Assembly (NCBI RefSeq): GCF_030851345.1
Contig: NZ_JALPNU010000001.1
Coordinates: 310,001 to 374,000, forward strand
Length of the DNA: 64,000 bases
Source: Marinifilum sp. D714
GTDB lineage: Bacteria; Bacteroidota; Bacteroidia; Bacteroidales; Marinifilaceae
Direction of reading: 5' to 3'
Part shown: positions 8,752 through 16,790 of the stretch, piece after piece
Layout: the number at the start of each line of letters is the position of its first letter
Position numbering within the stretch: the stretch's first letter is position 1
The notes under the pieces: generated by a model
Told to the model about the DNA's origin: nothing
Seen by the model: only the letters and a program-made list of their open reading frames with translations
The model's database searches: none
Translations under genes and position numbers: made by a program

Positions 8752-8780
8752 AAGGGAGATCTTAGCATCTCCCTTTTAAT
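8752..8780. terminator. Bidirectional terminator between azoR and the nitroreductase gene
   Basis: Perfect 9-bp stem AAGGGAGAT / ATCTCCCTT with a 6-base loop, A/T-rich on both sides, placed between two convergent genes. Confidence 0.8.
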
Positions 8781-8783
8781 GAA

Positions 8784-9452
8784 TTATTTCACCCACTCTA
8801 CAATTTCTTCCATTGGAAAACGTGATTGTGGGAAGGGTGAGTCTTCTTTTCTATAGCCGAAGGCTACCATTGCAGCAACACCAAGTCTAGTGGTATCTAC
8901 AATTCCTTCATCGCTTAATATTTCTTCAACCTTGGTTCTGTCGAATCCTTCAATTGGGCATGAATCAATTCCAATTTGAGCCGCTGCCGTCATCATATTT
9001 GCAAATGGCAAATAAACCTGCTTACAAGCCCAGTCAAAAATTTTACGATCATCCGTTAAATCGAACTCATTATCCATAAAGTTGCCAAAGAATTTTAACT
9101 TCATCTCTTCAATATCAGCTGGAAGTTTATCTACCTCTTTCGATTTGTATTTTAGATATTCCGATCCAACACGTATTTCATTGCCTTTACGAGCCAAAAG
9201 AATTACAAAGTGACTTGCCGAAGCCAATTGCTTTTGTGCTCCCCAACTTGGTTCTGACAATTTCTCGCGTAGGTCTTTATTTTGCACTACAATAAATTTC
9301 CAAGGCTCCCACCCAAATGAACTTGGAGAACGTCTTCCAACCTCAAGAATAAACTCAAAATCATCATCAGAGATTTTCTGATCCTCTTCAAAAACTTTTA
9401 TTGCGCGACGATATGCATGCGCTTTTAATATTTCTTCTTTTTTTGCTTTCAT
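8784..9452 (-). CDS. Nitroreductase-family NAD(P)H-dependent FMN oxidoreductase
   Basis: 222 residues, NfsB-like. The FMN-phosphate-binding start AYRRAIKVFEEDQKISDDDFEFIL, the RSPSSFGWEPWKFIVVQN strand, and the C-terminal GVAAMVAFGYRKEDSPFPQSRFPMEEIVEWV are family signatures (conserved RxP near the end). CPIEGFD supplies the usual mid-protein P-(I/M)-E-G-F motif. It is transcribed divergently from an HxlR regulator, a common pairing in which the regulator represses the reductase until quinones, diamide or similar electrophiles appear. Confidence 0.93.
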   Translation of the reverse strand: MKAKKEEILKAHAYRRAIKVFEEDQKISDDDFEFILEVGRRSPSSFGWEPWKFIVVQNKDLREKLSEPSWGAQKQLASASHFVILLARKGNEIRVGSEYLKYKSKEVDKLPADIEEMKLKFFGNFMDNEFDLTDDRKIFDWACKQVYLPFANMMTAAAQIGIDSCPIEGFDRTKVEEILSDEGIVDTTRLGVAAMVAFGYRKEDSPFPQSRFPMEEIVEWVK

Positions 9453-9490
9453 ACGATATTATTTTTCTTGCTTCAAAAATATCCTATATC

Positions 9491-9498
9491 TATCTTTG
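9491..9498 (+). promoter_or_regulatory. Possible -7 element for the HxlR gene
   Basis: TATCTTTG fits TAnnTTTG and lies about 88 bp upstream of the HxlR start, just before the operator-like palindromes. A binding regulator downstream of it would block transcription, consistent with autorepression. Confidence 0.35.
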
Positions 9499-9524
9499 CA
9501 GCAAGTACATACTTTTTTCATATA

Positions 9525-9559
9525 TAGTATCTTTTTAGATACTAAAACTGATTATCAGT
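9525..9559. promoter_or_regulatory. Operator-like palindromes in the nitroreductase/HxlR intergenic region
   Basis: TAGTATCTTTTTAGATACTA (9525-9544) has perfect 7-bp arms around a 6-bp spacer; ACTGATTATCAGT (9547-9559) is a second palindrome next to it. Both sit in the 133-bp divergent gap. The spaced TAGTATC arms resemble the dyads bound by HxlR/YodB-type dimers, so this is the probable site for the adjacent regulator. Confidence 0.6.
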
Positions 9560-9585
9560 ATTTTATATAGTAGAAAAAATTAAAT

Positions 9586-9936
9586 ATGACTAAAAAAAAA
9601 TCAGATACTCCAATTTGTGCTTTAGATTACGCATTTAGAAGAATAGGTGGAAAACACAAAGCTCGTATTCTTTGGTACATCCATCAGCATAACAATGTTT
9701 TAAGATATGGAGAACTTAAAAAAATGGTTCAGAATATTACATCAAAGATGTTAACCCAAACTTTACGCGAATTGGAGGAAGATAATTTGCTCAATCGTAA
9801 AGTTTATCCTGTTGTTCCACCAAAAGTAGAATATTCGCTTACCGAAACTGGAAAAGAATTGATTCCATTTATAGAGCATATTGGAGCTTGGGGACGCGCT
9901 CAGATGGAAAAAGAGAAGATTAAAATTGAAAATTAA
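9586..9936 (+). CDS. HxlR-family winged-helix regulator
   Basis: 116 residues matching the full HxlR fold: C-ALDYAFRRIGGKHKARILWYI, the recognition helix ITSKMLTQTLRELEEDNLL, the wing KVYPVVPPKVEYSLTETGKEL, and the dimerising C-terminal helix. Cys11 sits just before the first helix, in the place of the redox-sensing cysteine of YodB/HypR, so quinone or thiol sensing is plausible. It is divergent from the nitroreductase gene and separated by a strong palindrome. The identity of the inducer is inferred. Confidence 0.92.
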   Translation: MTKKKSDTPICALDYAFRRIGGKHKARILWYIHQHNNVLRYGELKKMVQNITSKMLTQTLRELEEDNLLNRKVYPVVPPKVEYSLTETGKELIPFIEHIGAWGRAQMEKEKIKIEN

Positions 9937-9938
9937 AA

Positions 9939-9964
9939 AAGGACGAATAATCATTCGCCCCAAA
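9939..9964. terminator. Bidirectional terminator between the HxlR and LUD genes
   Basis: GGACGAAT / ATTCGCCC stem (one G-T pair) with a 4-base loop, A-run on one side and T-run on the other, between convergent genes. Confidence 0.75.
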
Positions 9965-9966
9965 TT

Positions 9967-10482
9967 TTACAAATCTTCTATTACGTAGACCAAAGTCTTA
10001 ATTGCTTTAGAGGAAAAGCTTAAGCCCTTATTGCTGCCAGAACTTGTTAAGCTGGCAATGCCTCTGCCCACATCAATGGCTCTTTTCCCTTTAATCAATT
10101 CCAAATCATCCATTGAGTGTAAGATTTTACTTGAAGGAACAATAATATGTAAGGTCTCTGCCAAGAATATGGTCAACAATTGATCTGAATCCTGAGTATC
10201 AATGATCAATTTTCCTGAATCAGCAATTGCATATTCTGCTTCAATTATTGCATTTTTAGCATTGCTAATCTCAAATGACTTTTTGTGTAGGTCAATACTA
10301 TTCAAGCGAATAAATTCAAACTGAACGTTTTCCTTGCTTGCCGCTTCAATAAATAATTCCTGATCTACTTTAAGAGAGTCATTTCCCAATTGGTTTGAAT
10401 TCGCTAAAAATGAATCCAAAAGGTCTCTCCTGTTTTCTGTCGAAAATAAATTTTGCTTCTGTGTAAATGTTCTGACTTCCAT
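9967..10482 (-). CDS. LUD-domain protein (LutC/YkgG-like), orphan
   Basis: About 171 residues from the ATG at 10482; an upstream ATG at 10512 would add ten residues but lies before the start site predicted from the sigma-54-like promoter. The central EAEYAIADSGKLIID...LLTIFLAETLHIIVPSSKIL segment fits the LUD core of LutC (ubiquitous in lactate-utilisation LutABC). The C-terminal GPSRTADIE motif of canonical LutC is missing; GIASLTSSGSNKGLS is found instead, so it may be a divergent family member. LutA and LutB are not adjacent. It sits downstream of an NtrC-type regulator and a palindrome cluster. Confidence 0.7.
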   Translation of the reverse strand: MEVRTFTQKQNLFSTENRRDLLDSFLANSNQLGNDSLKVDQELFIEAASKENVQFEFIRLNSIDLHKKSFEISNAKNAIIEAEYAIADSGKLIIDTQDSDQLLTIFLAETLHIIVPSSKILHSMDDLELIKGKRAIDVGRGIASLTSSGSNKGLSFSSKAIKTLVYVIEDL

Positions 10483-10519
10483 ACCTTTTAGATTTTTAAT
10501 TAAAACTACCATCTAAAAG

Positions 10520-10534
10520 ACAAAAGGAATGCCA
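10520..10534 (-). promoter_or_regulatory. Candidate sigma-54 promoter for the LUD gene
   Basis: On the minus strand TGGCATTCCTTTTGT has the -24 GG and -12 G at the exact sigma-54 spacing (consensus TGGCAC-N5-TTGC); the -12 element ends GT instead of GC. Predicted transcription start near 10508, leaving a leader of about 26 nt before the ATG at 10482. The gene just upstream encodes a sigma-54 activator. Confidence 0.5.
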
Positions 10535-10632
10535 AAGAATGATACTAAAAGTTAAGAAAACTCAAGTTTTGCTATACTGCTGATATACTGCACATTACTA
10601 ACCGACACAGTCACGATCTTTTCACATCAAAA

Positions 10633-10753
10633 GTGTTCAATTCTGCACACTTAATTCTAAACTTGTGACAAATTCGCACAATTGGGCAAAATTGCACATT
10701 CATTGCCGATTTAAAAGTGTGAAATTTCTCCCCGACTGTGGAATTTTTTCACA
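10633..10753. promoter_or_regulatory. Cluster of five TGTG-CACA palindromes (candidate enhancer sites)
   Basis: Five related 17-mers: 10633-10649, 10664-10680 (TGTGACAAATTCGCACA), 10682-10698, 10718-10734 (best read on the minus strand) and 10737-10753 (TGTGGAATTTTTTCACA). Together they suggest a consensus near TGTGCAAATTTGCACA. They lie 100-230 bp upstream of the candidate sigma-54 promoter of the LUD gene, the usual place for activator-binding enhancer sites, and directly after the NtrC-type gene. Confidence 0.55.
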
Positions 10754-10774
10754 TTTTAAGAAAGTTTAAAAACG

Positions 10775-12220
10775 CTACAATTTATTCATTCTGCTACGAA
10801 GAGCACTTCGGGTTATTCCTAAATACTCTGCAGTTTTGGATTTGTTGTTATCGAATTTTTTTAGAGCCTTCCTTACAATTTCCAATTCCAATTGCTCAAT
10901 ATGAAGTTCGTTATCAGGTAGTACAATTCGCCCTGGAATAAGTGGTTGATCCCCCGCTGCAATCTCCTCATCTTCTGCCTGAAGAAATCTAATGTGCTCA
11001 GTTTTTAGTTGAATATCATTATACAAGAGGGTCGCTCTTTCTATGGTGTTTTTTAATTCTCGAATATTTCCTGGCCAATTATAATCCTTAAGTATTGACT
11101 GAGCTTCCTTGCTTATGAACTTAAATTTTCGACCTCGTTTTTTGGCATATTGATCTAAAAAGATCTGTGAAAACGACAGAATAGCTTCTTTTCTTTCCTT
11201 CAAAGATGGAATATATAAACGACCAGTATTCAATCGGTAATACAAATCGCTTCGGAAGGTTTTTTCAGAAACCATTTCTTTTAAATTCCGATTGGTTGCA
11301 CAAATAATTCGCACATCCAAATCAATGGCCTGACTGCCTCCAACTCGGTACATCTCTTTCTGCTGCAGTACTCTCAATAATTTTGGTTGCATATCCAGAG
11401 GCATTTCTCCAATTTCATCAAGAAATAATGTTCCGCCTTGTGCCAACTCTAATTTCCCTGGTTTACCTTCCTTTTTAGCCCCAGTAAAAGCACCATCGGC
11501 ATACCCAAACAACTCACTTTCGAACAAAGTTGGAGAAATGGCCGAACAGTTTATTGAAATGAAAGGCTTCAGGGTATTTGATTCATGACCAAAATGAACC
11601 AATCTTGCCATTACTTCCTTACCAGTACCCGTTTCACCTTCAATCAATACCGGAACCGATCGATCTTCATGAAATTGCTCTGCCATTCGAACTACTCCAC
11701 GCATAGCATCCGAAAACACACCTATTTTACCAACCGAAGTAATTTCTCTAATGGTAGTCTCGTAATAATGAATTCTTTCTGCCTCATCTTTTTTAACGGA
11801 GGTTATTTTTCTTTCGAAATTTTCTTTTAAATCACGATTCTCAGTTTTTAGTCTAATATTCTCAGCAACTCTTTCAATTAATATAGCCAATTCCTCTATA
11901 TTAACAGGCTTTAGGAGATAATCATAAGCACCTCCTCGTAAGGCTTCAATGGAGGTTTCCATGTCGCCAAATCCAGTCATAATTACAACTTCTATAGCCT
12001 TACCTTCTTGTGTACTTTTAATCCTCCTCAACAATTCCAAACCCGAAATACCAGGCATTCTCATGTCGGATATTACCATTCGATAATCTTCCGTTTGCAT
12101 TAAACTTAATGCTTCCTCACCATTATGGCATAAACTAATCTGATGTCCTAATTGCTCCTCAATGAATTCGGCAACTGCAGCTCCACTGGAAATATCATCA
12201 TCAACAATTAATATCCTCAT
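10775..12220 (-). CDS. NtrC-family sigma-54-dependent response regulator
   Basis: 481 residues: receiver domain (1-120) with phospho-acceptor D52 in VISDMRMPG and K104; AAA+ domain (about 165-390) with Walker A GETGTGKE (195-202) and the sigma-54 contact loop GAFTGA (243-248) intact; Fis-type helix-turn-helix at the end (NNKSKTAEYLGITRSALRSRM). It should be phosphorylated by the histidine kinase encoded 24 bp upstream on the same strand and then activate RNA polymerase with sigma-54. The nearest candidate target is the LUD gene downstream, which has a -24/-12-like promoter and palindromes. Confidence 0.95.
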   Translation of the reverse strand: MRILIVDDDISSGAAVAEFIEEQLGHQISLCHNGEEALSLMQTEDYRMVISDMRMPGISGLELLRRIKSTQEGKAIEVVIMTGFGDMETSIEALRGGAYDYLLKPVNIEELAILIERVAENIRLKTENRDLKENFERKITSVKKDEAERIHYYETTIREITSVGKIGVFSDAMRGVVRMAEQFHEDRSVPVLIEGETGTGKEVMARLVHFGHESNTLKPFISINCSAISPTLFESELFGYADGAFTGAKKEGKPGKLELAQGGTLFLDEIGEMPLDMQPKLLRVLQQKEMYRVGGSQAIDLDVRIICATNRNLKEMVSEKTFRSDLYYRLNTGRLYIPSLKERKEAILSFSQIFLDQYAKKRGRKFKFISKEAQSILKDYNWPGNIRELKNTIERATLLYNDIQLKTEHIRFLQAEDEEIAAGDQPLIPGRIVLPDNELHIEQLELEIVRKALKKFDNNKSKTAEYLGITRSALRSRMNKL

Positions 12221-12244
12221 GATTAATAGGTTTTATAAAGAAAT

Positions 12245-14638
12245 TTACTCTTGTAATTTAAATTTAACGATAAAGCTTGCACCTCCGTCGGCATTGTTAT
12301 AGTTGGAAATGTCTCCTTGAAATCGATCTATAAAAGATTTTACAATGGCCATTCCTAATCCACTTCCCGATTCTGGTCCTTTAGTTGTAAACAATGGATC
12401 ATAAATCTTTTCTTGAATTTCTTCATCTATTCCTGTTCCATTGTCATGGATTTCAAAAATTCCATATTCCTTATCCTTGCTCAACCTAATTAAAATTCGC
12501 TTGGATTTCTTTTTCACCTTATCCAGTGAATGAATCGAATTTACAATCAAATTAACAACAATTTGCTCAAACTGTATGAAATTGGAATGCACTAAAATTT
12601 TCTCCCCAGACAAATCACTTTGTAGCTCAATACTGTGATCATAAACTTGTCTTTCCACCAAAGATAAAGCACTATTAACCGCACTTAGCATGTCAACCGT
12701 TTCGCTTCCAATATCCCTTGGTTTCTCCCAGAATTTACGCATGTGTTTAATAATGGAGTCAATTCGCTCTGTCCCCTCAGATATGGTCTTAATTTTTCTG
12801 GTAAACATCTCAGGCAACTCACCAGGGTTTCTTTTTTGCCAGAACAATACGCTATCAGCAGTAATTTTTATGGCATTTAATGGCTGATTAATTTCATGTG
12901 TAATTCCTGCTGCCATAACTCCAATAGAGGCCAATCGAGATGATTCTTCCAACAATCGAATGGCATCCATATTTTTTTGTTCTGCCTCGATTCTTGCTTC
13001 CATCAGCGAATTTCGCTCCCATGCATTGGCAATCATATTTACAGTACTTAGGAAGATGGAAATTTCATCTCTTGTCCATTTGTATTGCTGATTTTGAGAA
13101 AATCCCATTAATCCAAGCACTTTTTTCTCAACAACCACTGGTAAAATTACTACAGACTTGATATTTCTTTTTCGATAGTATTCTCTCTCCTTATCTCCTA
13201 AATTAGAAAGATCATTTGAAACAATACTCCTATGCTTTTGCAAACGCGCAATAACATCCTCCAATTCCGAAAAATAAAACTGATCTACATCTTTTATATT
13301 TTTCCCTTTGGTAGATACTCTACTTTTAATTTTCACCGCAGAATCATCGGAGGATTGAATCGAAAAAAGACTAATTCTGGCCACATTTAATTCCTCTGTC
13401 ATCAATTTTAAAACATCATCCAAAACATGCTTAAAATCAGCAGAAGCATTCAGCAAACGCCCAATAATACCAAGTAATCGCTCATGCTTGACTGATATTT
13501 TTAATCGTTCTTTTTCTTTGATTAAAGCGCGTTCCGCTCTTATTCTCCTTATGATAGCTCTCGATAGAACTATAATAATAATGGTAGAAATGGATAAAAT
13601 TCCCAGAACAATATGAACCCAATCCTTGTGTTCACTATAAAAAGATCGAGGCGAGTTTCGAAGAAATGTTCCCTTTGGCAAAACGCCATCATCAATATTA
13701 AATCGTTTTATTTCATTGTAGTTTACAACATATTGATCCAAAGGCTCTCTGTAAATGGGAATAGAATCAACAGGTGTTCCATTTAGAATATTATCTACCA
13801 TTTTTGCAGCCATCTCGCCATGGAAACTTCCTTTTACAATTTTCCCTCCAATTACACCATCGTTAACATAGAATGACCATGCAATATAAACCGGAACTTT
13901 ACTGGCAGGAATCAAAAGATCCAAATTATCCTGAAAGCTTATAAACTTGCCTTGTTTATCTTTGTTAAAAGTAAGTAACAAAATGGATGTATCACCTTTC
14001 ACTTTTTTTACATCGGTTACCAATTCATCCATAGTTTTATCTTCGTAATAGATAAACTCCAATTGATCTTTATACTTTTTTTGTATATCAATCAGGGATA
14101 ACTTGTTGAGTTTTCCCGTTGTAGTTATATTATCATTGATTACAACAAGTTGTTTGGTTTTAGGCCTTGTCTTAAGAATTAGGTCAATTACTCCGTCCCA
14201 GTCAACCTCTTCGGCTACACCAGTTATATTTTGCATTCCTTCAATCATTTCATCTTTAAAATGATTGATCCCACAAAAAACAATAGGAGTATTCTTAAAA
14301 TATTTGTCCCCATGATTGCGAACAAAGGAGAGTGCATTATTGTCAGACACAATAATTGCATCATATTTTTCCTTCATCAGCTTCAAATCATACAATTCAA
14401 TTAGCTTCTCAAGGTATTCGGGTGATGGGTTTCTTTTGGTATCAAGATATTCGTAATCAAGCTCATATTTATTCCCAACGGAATCCATAACCGATTGAAT
14501 ACCCAGGTTTACATTATCGGTCCAACGCAAACCTTGATGATAGGAATGAAGAACAAGTATTTTTTTTCTGCCATTGGAATAAGCAACAATTGAACTAAAC
14601 AGAAAAAAAATGATTAATAAATTGCGTAAACACCTCAT
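12245..14638 (-). CDS. Sensor histidine kinase with periplasmic ABC-substrate-binding-like sensor and GAF domain
   Basis: 797 residues. Signal/anchor segment (LLIIFFLFSSIVAY), then a periplasmic domain of the ABC_sub_bind type (KKILVLHSYHQGLRWTDN..., about 25-310), a membrane helix (VLGILSISTIIIIVLS), a GAF-like domain (about 385-545) and a DctB-type kinase core: phospho-acceptor H581 in GITHEINQPLNAIKI, N-box VNLIVNSI, DNGTGI, and GSGLGMAIV. The sensor resembles families that bind small metabolites; the ligand is not visible. It is followed after 24 bp by the NtrC-type regulator, its clear cognate partner. Confidence 0.9.
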   Translation of the reverse strand: MRCLRNLLIIFFLFSSIVAYSNGRKKILVLHSYHQGLRWTDNVNLGIQSVMDSVGNKYELDYEYLDTKRNPSPEYLEKLIELYDLKLMKEKYDAIIVSDNNALSFVRNHGDKYFKNTPIVFCGINHFKDEMIEGMQNITGVAEEVDWDGVIDLILKTRPKTKQLVVINDNITTTGKLNKLSLIDIQKKYKDQLEFIYYEDKTMDELVTDVKKVKGDTSILLLTFNKDKQGKFISFQDNLDLLIPASKVPVYIAWSFYVNDGVIGGKIVKGSFHGEMAAKMVDNILNGTPVDSIPIYREPLDQYVVNYNEIKRFNIDDGVLPKGTFLRNSPRSFYSEHKDWVHIVLGILSISTIIIIVLSRAIIRRIRAERALIKEKERLKISVKHERLLGIIGRLLNASADFKHVLDDVLKLMTEELNVARISLFSIQSSDDSAVKIKSRVSTKGKNIKDVDQFYFSELEDVIARLQKHRSIVSNDLSNLGDKEREYYRKRNIKSVVILPVVVEKKVLGLMGFSQNQQYKWTRDEISIFLSTVNMIANAWERNSLMEARIEAEQKNMDAIRLLEESSRLASIGVMAAGITHEINQPLNAIKITADSVLFWQKRNPGELPEMFTRKIKTISEGTERIDSIIKHMRKFWEKPRDIGSETVDMLSAVNSALSLVERQVYDHSIELQSDLSGEKILVHSNFIQFEQIVVNLIVNSIHSLDKVKKKSKRILIRLSKDKEYGIFEIHDNGTGIDEEIQEKIYDPLFTTKGPESGSGLGMAIVKSFIDRFQGDISNYNNADGGASFIVKFKLQE

Positions 14639-14737
14639 ATCTTATTTGAATTGATAAGAAATACTTGCCCAATATAAGTGAAATATCAACATTATAGGCA
14701 GATGCTAAGATGTTACGCAGAAGTTTTAAAGAGGTTA

Positions 14738-15910
14738 TCAAACAGCAATCGTAAAAATAAATTTACTTCCCTTGCCCAATTCACTTTCAACTCTAATCTC
14801 TCCACCATGCCTCTCAACAAACTCTTTACAAAGAATTAAGCCAAGTCCGGTTCCTGATTCATTTTCTGTACCGTTCTTGCTTACCTTTTCATCAATTTTA
14901 AACAATTTGCTAATATTTTCCGGTGTAATTCCTATCCCGTTATCGGCTACTGTAATTTCAATAAATTGACCTACAACCTGTGAGCTGACTTTAATCACGC
15001 CCCCACGAGGAGTAAATTTAATGGCATTGCTTACCAAATTTCGAACTACCGTATCAATCATGTTTTCATCAACAAAAGCCTTAAGGTTTTCATCAATCTC
15101 TGCTGATAAACAAATTTCTTTGTGCTCTGCACTTCCGGTTAGTAAATTGACCACTTCGTTTACCAAATTCCATAAATCAACCTGTTTAGGTTTAAATTCG
15201 ATATTACCTGTTTGCATTCGGGCCCATTCCAAAAGGTTTTCCAACAATTTGTATCCCCTTCTAGCCGATTGATTAATGATTTCATGAAAATTGTGAAGTT
15301 GCTCTTTGCTAAGCTCATCTGAACTATTTACCAGAAAATCGGAAGCTCCAATTAATGATGCAAAAGGATTTTTTAAATCATGTGCAATAATGGAAAAGAA
15401 TTTATCTTTTGTTGCATTTAACCTTTCCAGCTCTTTTCTTTGCTTTTCAATCATCACCTTTTGGCGAGTCAATTCTTCCTCCAACTGATCCTTCACCATC
15501 ATACGCTTTCTGATATTCTGCAAAGGAATCAGAACTGTATCAATAATCTTAATATTGAATTTAAGTTCAACTTCTCTCAAGTTCGCCTGTGTACATTGCA
15601 ACAAAACACTATCAACCTTCGCTTTTGCCGAAGCCGAACGAGTATCGGTATCGATTAATGCGTACTCTCCAAAACTTCTTCCCTCTTTTAACTCAATAAA
15701 TATGTGATCCTCATCGTGAATTTGTACACATCCTTCGGCGATTACATATACTGCTCCTCCTGGGTCTCCTATGGTAAAAATGCTTTTTCCTGCAGGAACA
15801 TTCTTTGTTTCAACAATTTCAGAAAGGTAAGTAAAGACTTTCTCATCCAGCTCGGCCAGAAAATCTAATTTCTTTAACAATGAAATTTTGGTATCAGAAG
15901 GTAATATCAT
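14738..15910 (-). CDS. Cyclic-nucleotide-binding sensor histidine kinase
   Basis: 390 residues, soluble. Residues about 10-130 form a cNMP-binding domain whose phosphate-binding cassette SFGEYALIDTDTRSASA keeps the Gly-Glu and Arg-Ser-Ala residues needed for cyclic nucleotide binding. A coiled-coil (QLEEELTRQKVMIEKQRKELERLNATKDK) leads to the kinase core: H177 in SIIAHDLKNPF, ARRGYKLLENLLEWARMQTG, VSNAIKFTPRGG, DNGIGI, GTGLGLILCKEFVE. It lies 100 bp upstream of the periplasmic-sensor kinase in the same direction and has no regulator of its own here, so it may feed the same NtrC-type regulator. Confidence 0.9.
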   Translation of the reverse strand: MILPSDTKISLLKKLDFLAELDEKVFTYLSEIVETKNVPAGKSIFTIGDPGGAVYVIAEGCVQIHDEDHIFIELKEGRSFGEYALIDTDTRSASAKAKVDSVLLQCTQANLREVELKFNIKIIDTVLIPLQNIRKRMMVKDQLEEELTRQKVMIEKQRKELERLNATKDKFFSIIAHDLKNPFASLIGASDFLVNSSDELSKEQLHNFHEIINQSARRGYKLLENLLEWARMQTGNIEFKPKQVDLWNLVNEVVNLLTGSAEHKEICLSAEIDENLKAFVDENMIDTVVRNLVSNAIKFTPRGGVIKVSSQVVGQFIEITVADNGIGITPENISKLFKIDEKVSKNGTENESGTGLGLILCKEFVERHGGEIRVESELGKGSKFIFTIAV

Positions 15911-15991
15911 TTTAGGTCGTGATTTGGTCGACTACAAATTTATCTCTTTATTGTTTTAAATAAATAAAATTAAAAAAATAAAGACAAAAAA

Positions 15992-16016
15992 AAACTGCTG
16001 ATAATTTCAGCAGTTT
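15992..16016 (-). terminator. Terminator of the outer-membrane protein gene
   Basis: AAACTGCTG / CAGCAGTTT stem with a 7-base loop, followed on the minus strand by a run of nine T. Confidence 0.85.
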
Positions 16017-16036
16017 CAATACTTTATATGATCTGA

Positions 16037-16621
16037 TTAGAACAATTTAAATCCTAATGTTACATTAAACATTTTATTCTTCTTTAGGAACTCTGATGAA
16101 ACATCACTTAATCCAAACTCATAATCTACATCCAAAGTAAGTTTCCAAACATCAACACCTGCTCCTACTTTAGCATTCCAAACAGCTCCTTCAAAATCCT
16201 CATCAACTTCCATTAAAGTAGATTTAAAGCTATCGTCGATTTTAAAAGAAGCAACTGGCCCTGCAAATGTTCTTAACTTAAAAGCTGGAAGTTTTACAAG
16301 CTTATAACCCAAAAGCATTGGTATATCCAAACTTTTTCTCTTAATATCAAACCCCATACCGTCAACAACTAATTCACTTTTTCGAGAAACATAATTTAAT
16401 TCCGGTTGTAAATACCATTTGTTCAAATTAATTCTCAAAAAAGCACCAAGCATCATTCCGTTATCTGACTTATCCTTTATTGTTGTGGCATCAGGAATTT
16501 CAGAATCAATTTTAGTACTTACCAAACCTGCGTGCAAACCAAAGTTTACAGGAGACGACACTTGTGCGAATAATGCAGAACTGAATAAACAGATCACTGC
16601 AAATAAGATTAATTTCTTCAT
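16037..16621 (-). CDS. Outer-membrane beta-barrel protein (PorT/OMP_b-brl_2 type)
   Basis: About 194 residues from the ATG at 16621, which starts a clean signal peptide (MKKLILFAVICLFSSALFAQ); the longer in-frame start would bury it. The mature protein alternates short amphipathic strands (NFGLHAGLVSTKID, MMLGAFLRINLNKWYLQPELNYVSRKS, IPMLLGYKL, LRTFAGPVASF, LTLDVDYEFGLSDV) and ends in a strand with terminal Phe (NVTLGFKLF), as expected for a small barrel inserted by BAM. Function beyond that is unknown. Confidence 0.85.
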   Translation of the reverse strand: MKKLILFAVICLFSSALFAQVSSPVNFGLHAGLVSTKIDSEIPDATTIKDKSDNGMMLGAFLRINLNKWYLQPELNYVSRKSELVVDGMGFDIKRKSLDIPMLLGYKLVKLPAFKLRTFAGPVASFKIDDSFKSTLMEVDEDFEGAVWNAKVGAGVDVWKLTLDVDYEFGLSDVSSEFLKKNKMFNVTLGFKLF

Positions 16622-16746
16622 AGTTAAATTATTTTCAATTTTTAGAAATACTAATTTAATAGTTTTTTTTAACATTAATCATTAATTTAAAGTTATTAAT
16701 GTTATAAAATATAATATATACTACTAAATAAACCGAATGGATACAA

Positions 16747-16777
16747 AAAAACCCGACTCAAAGCCGGGCTATTTTTT
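16747..16777 (-). terminator. Terminator of the C1 peptidase gene
   Basis: On the minus strand CCCGGC-TTTGA-GTCGGG is followed by seven T, just downstream of the peptidase stop codon. Confidence 0.85.
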
Positions 16778-16790
16778 TGTTATGATGGGA

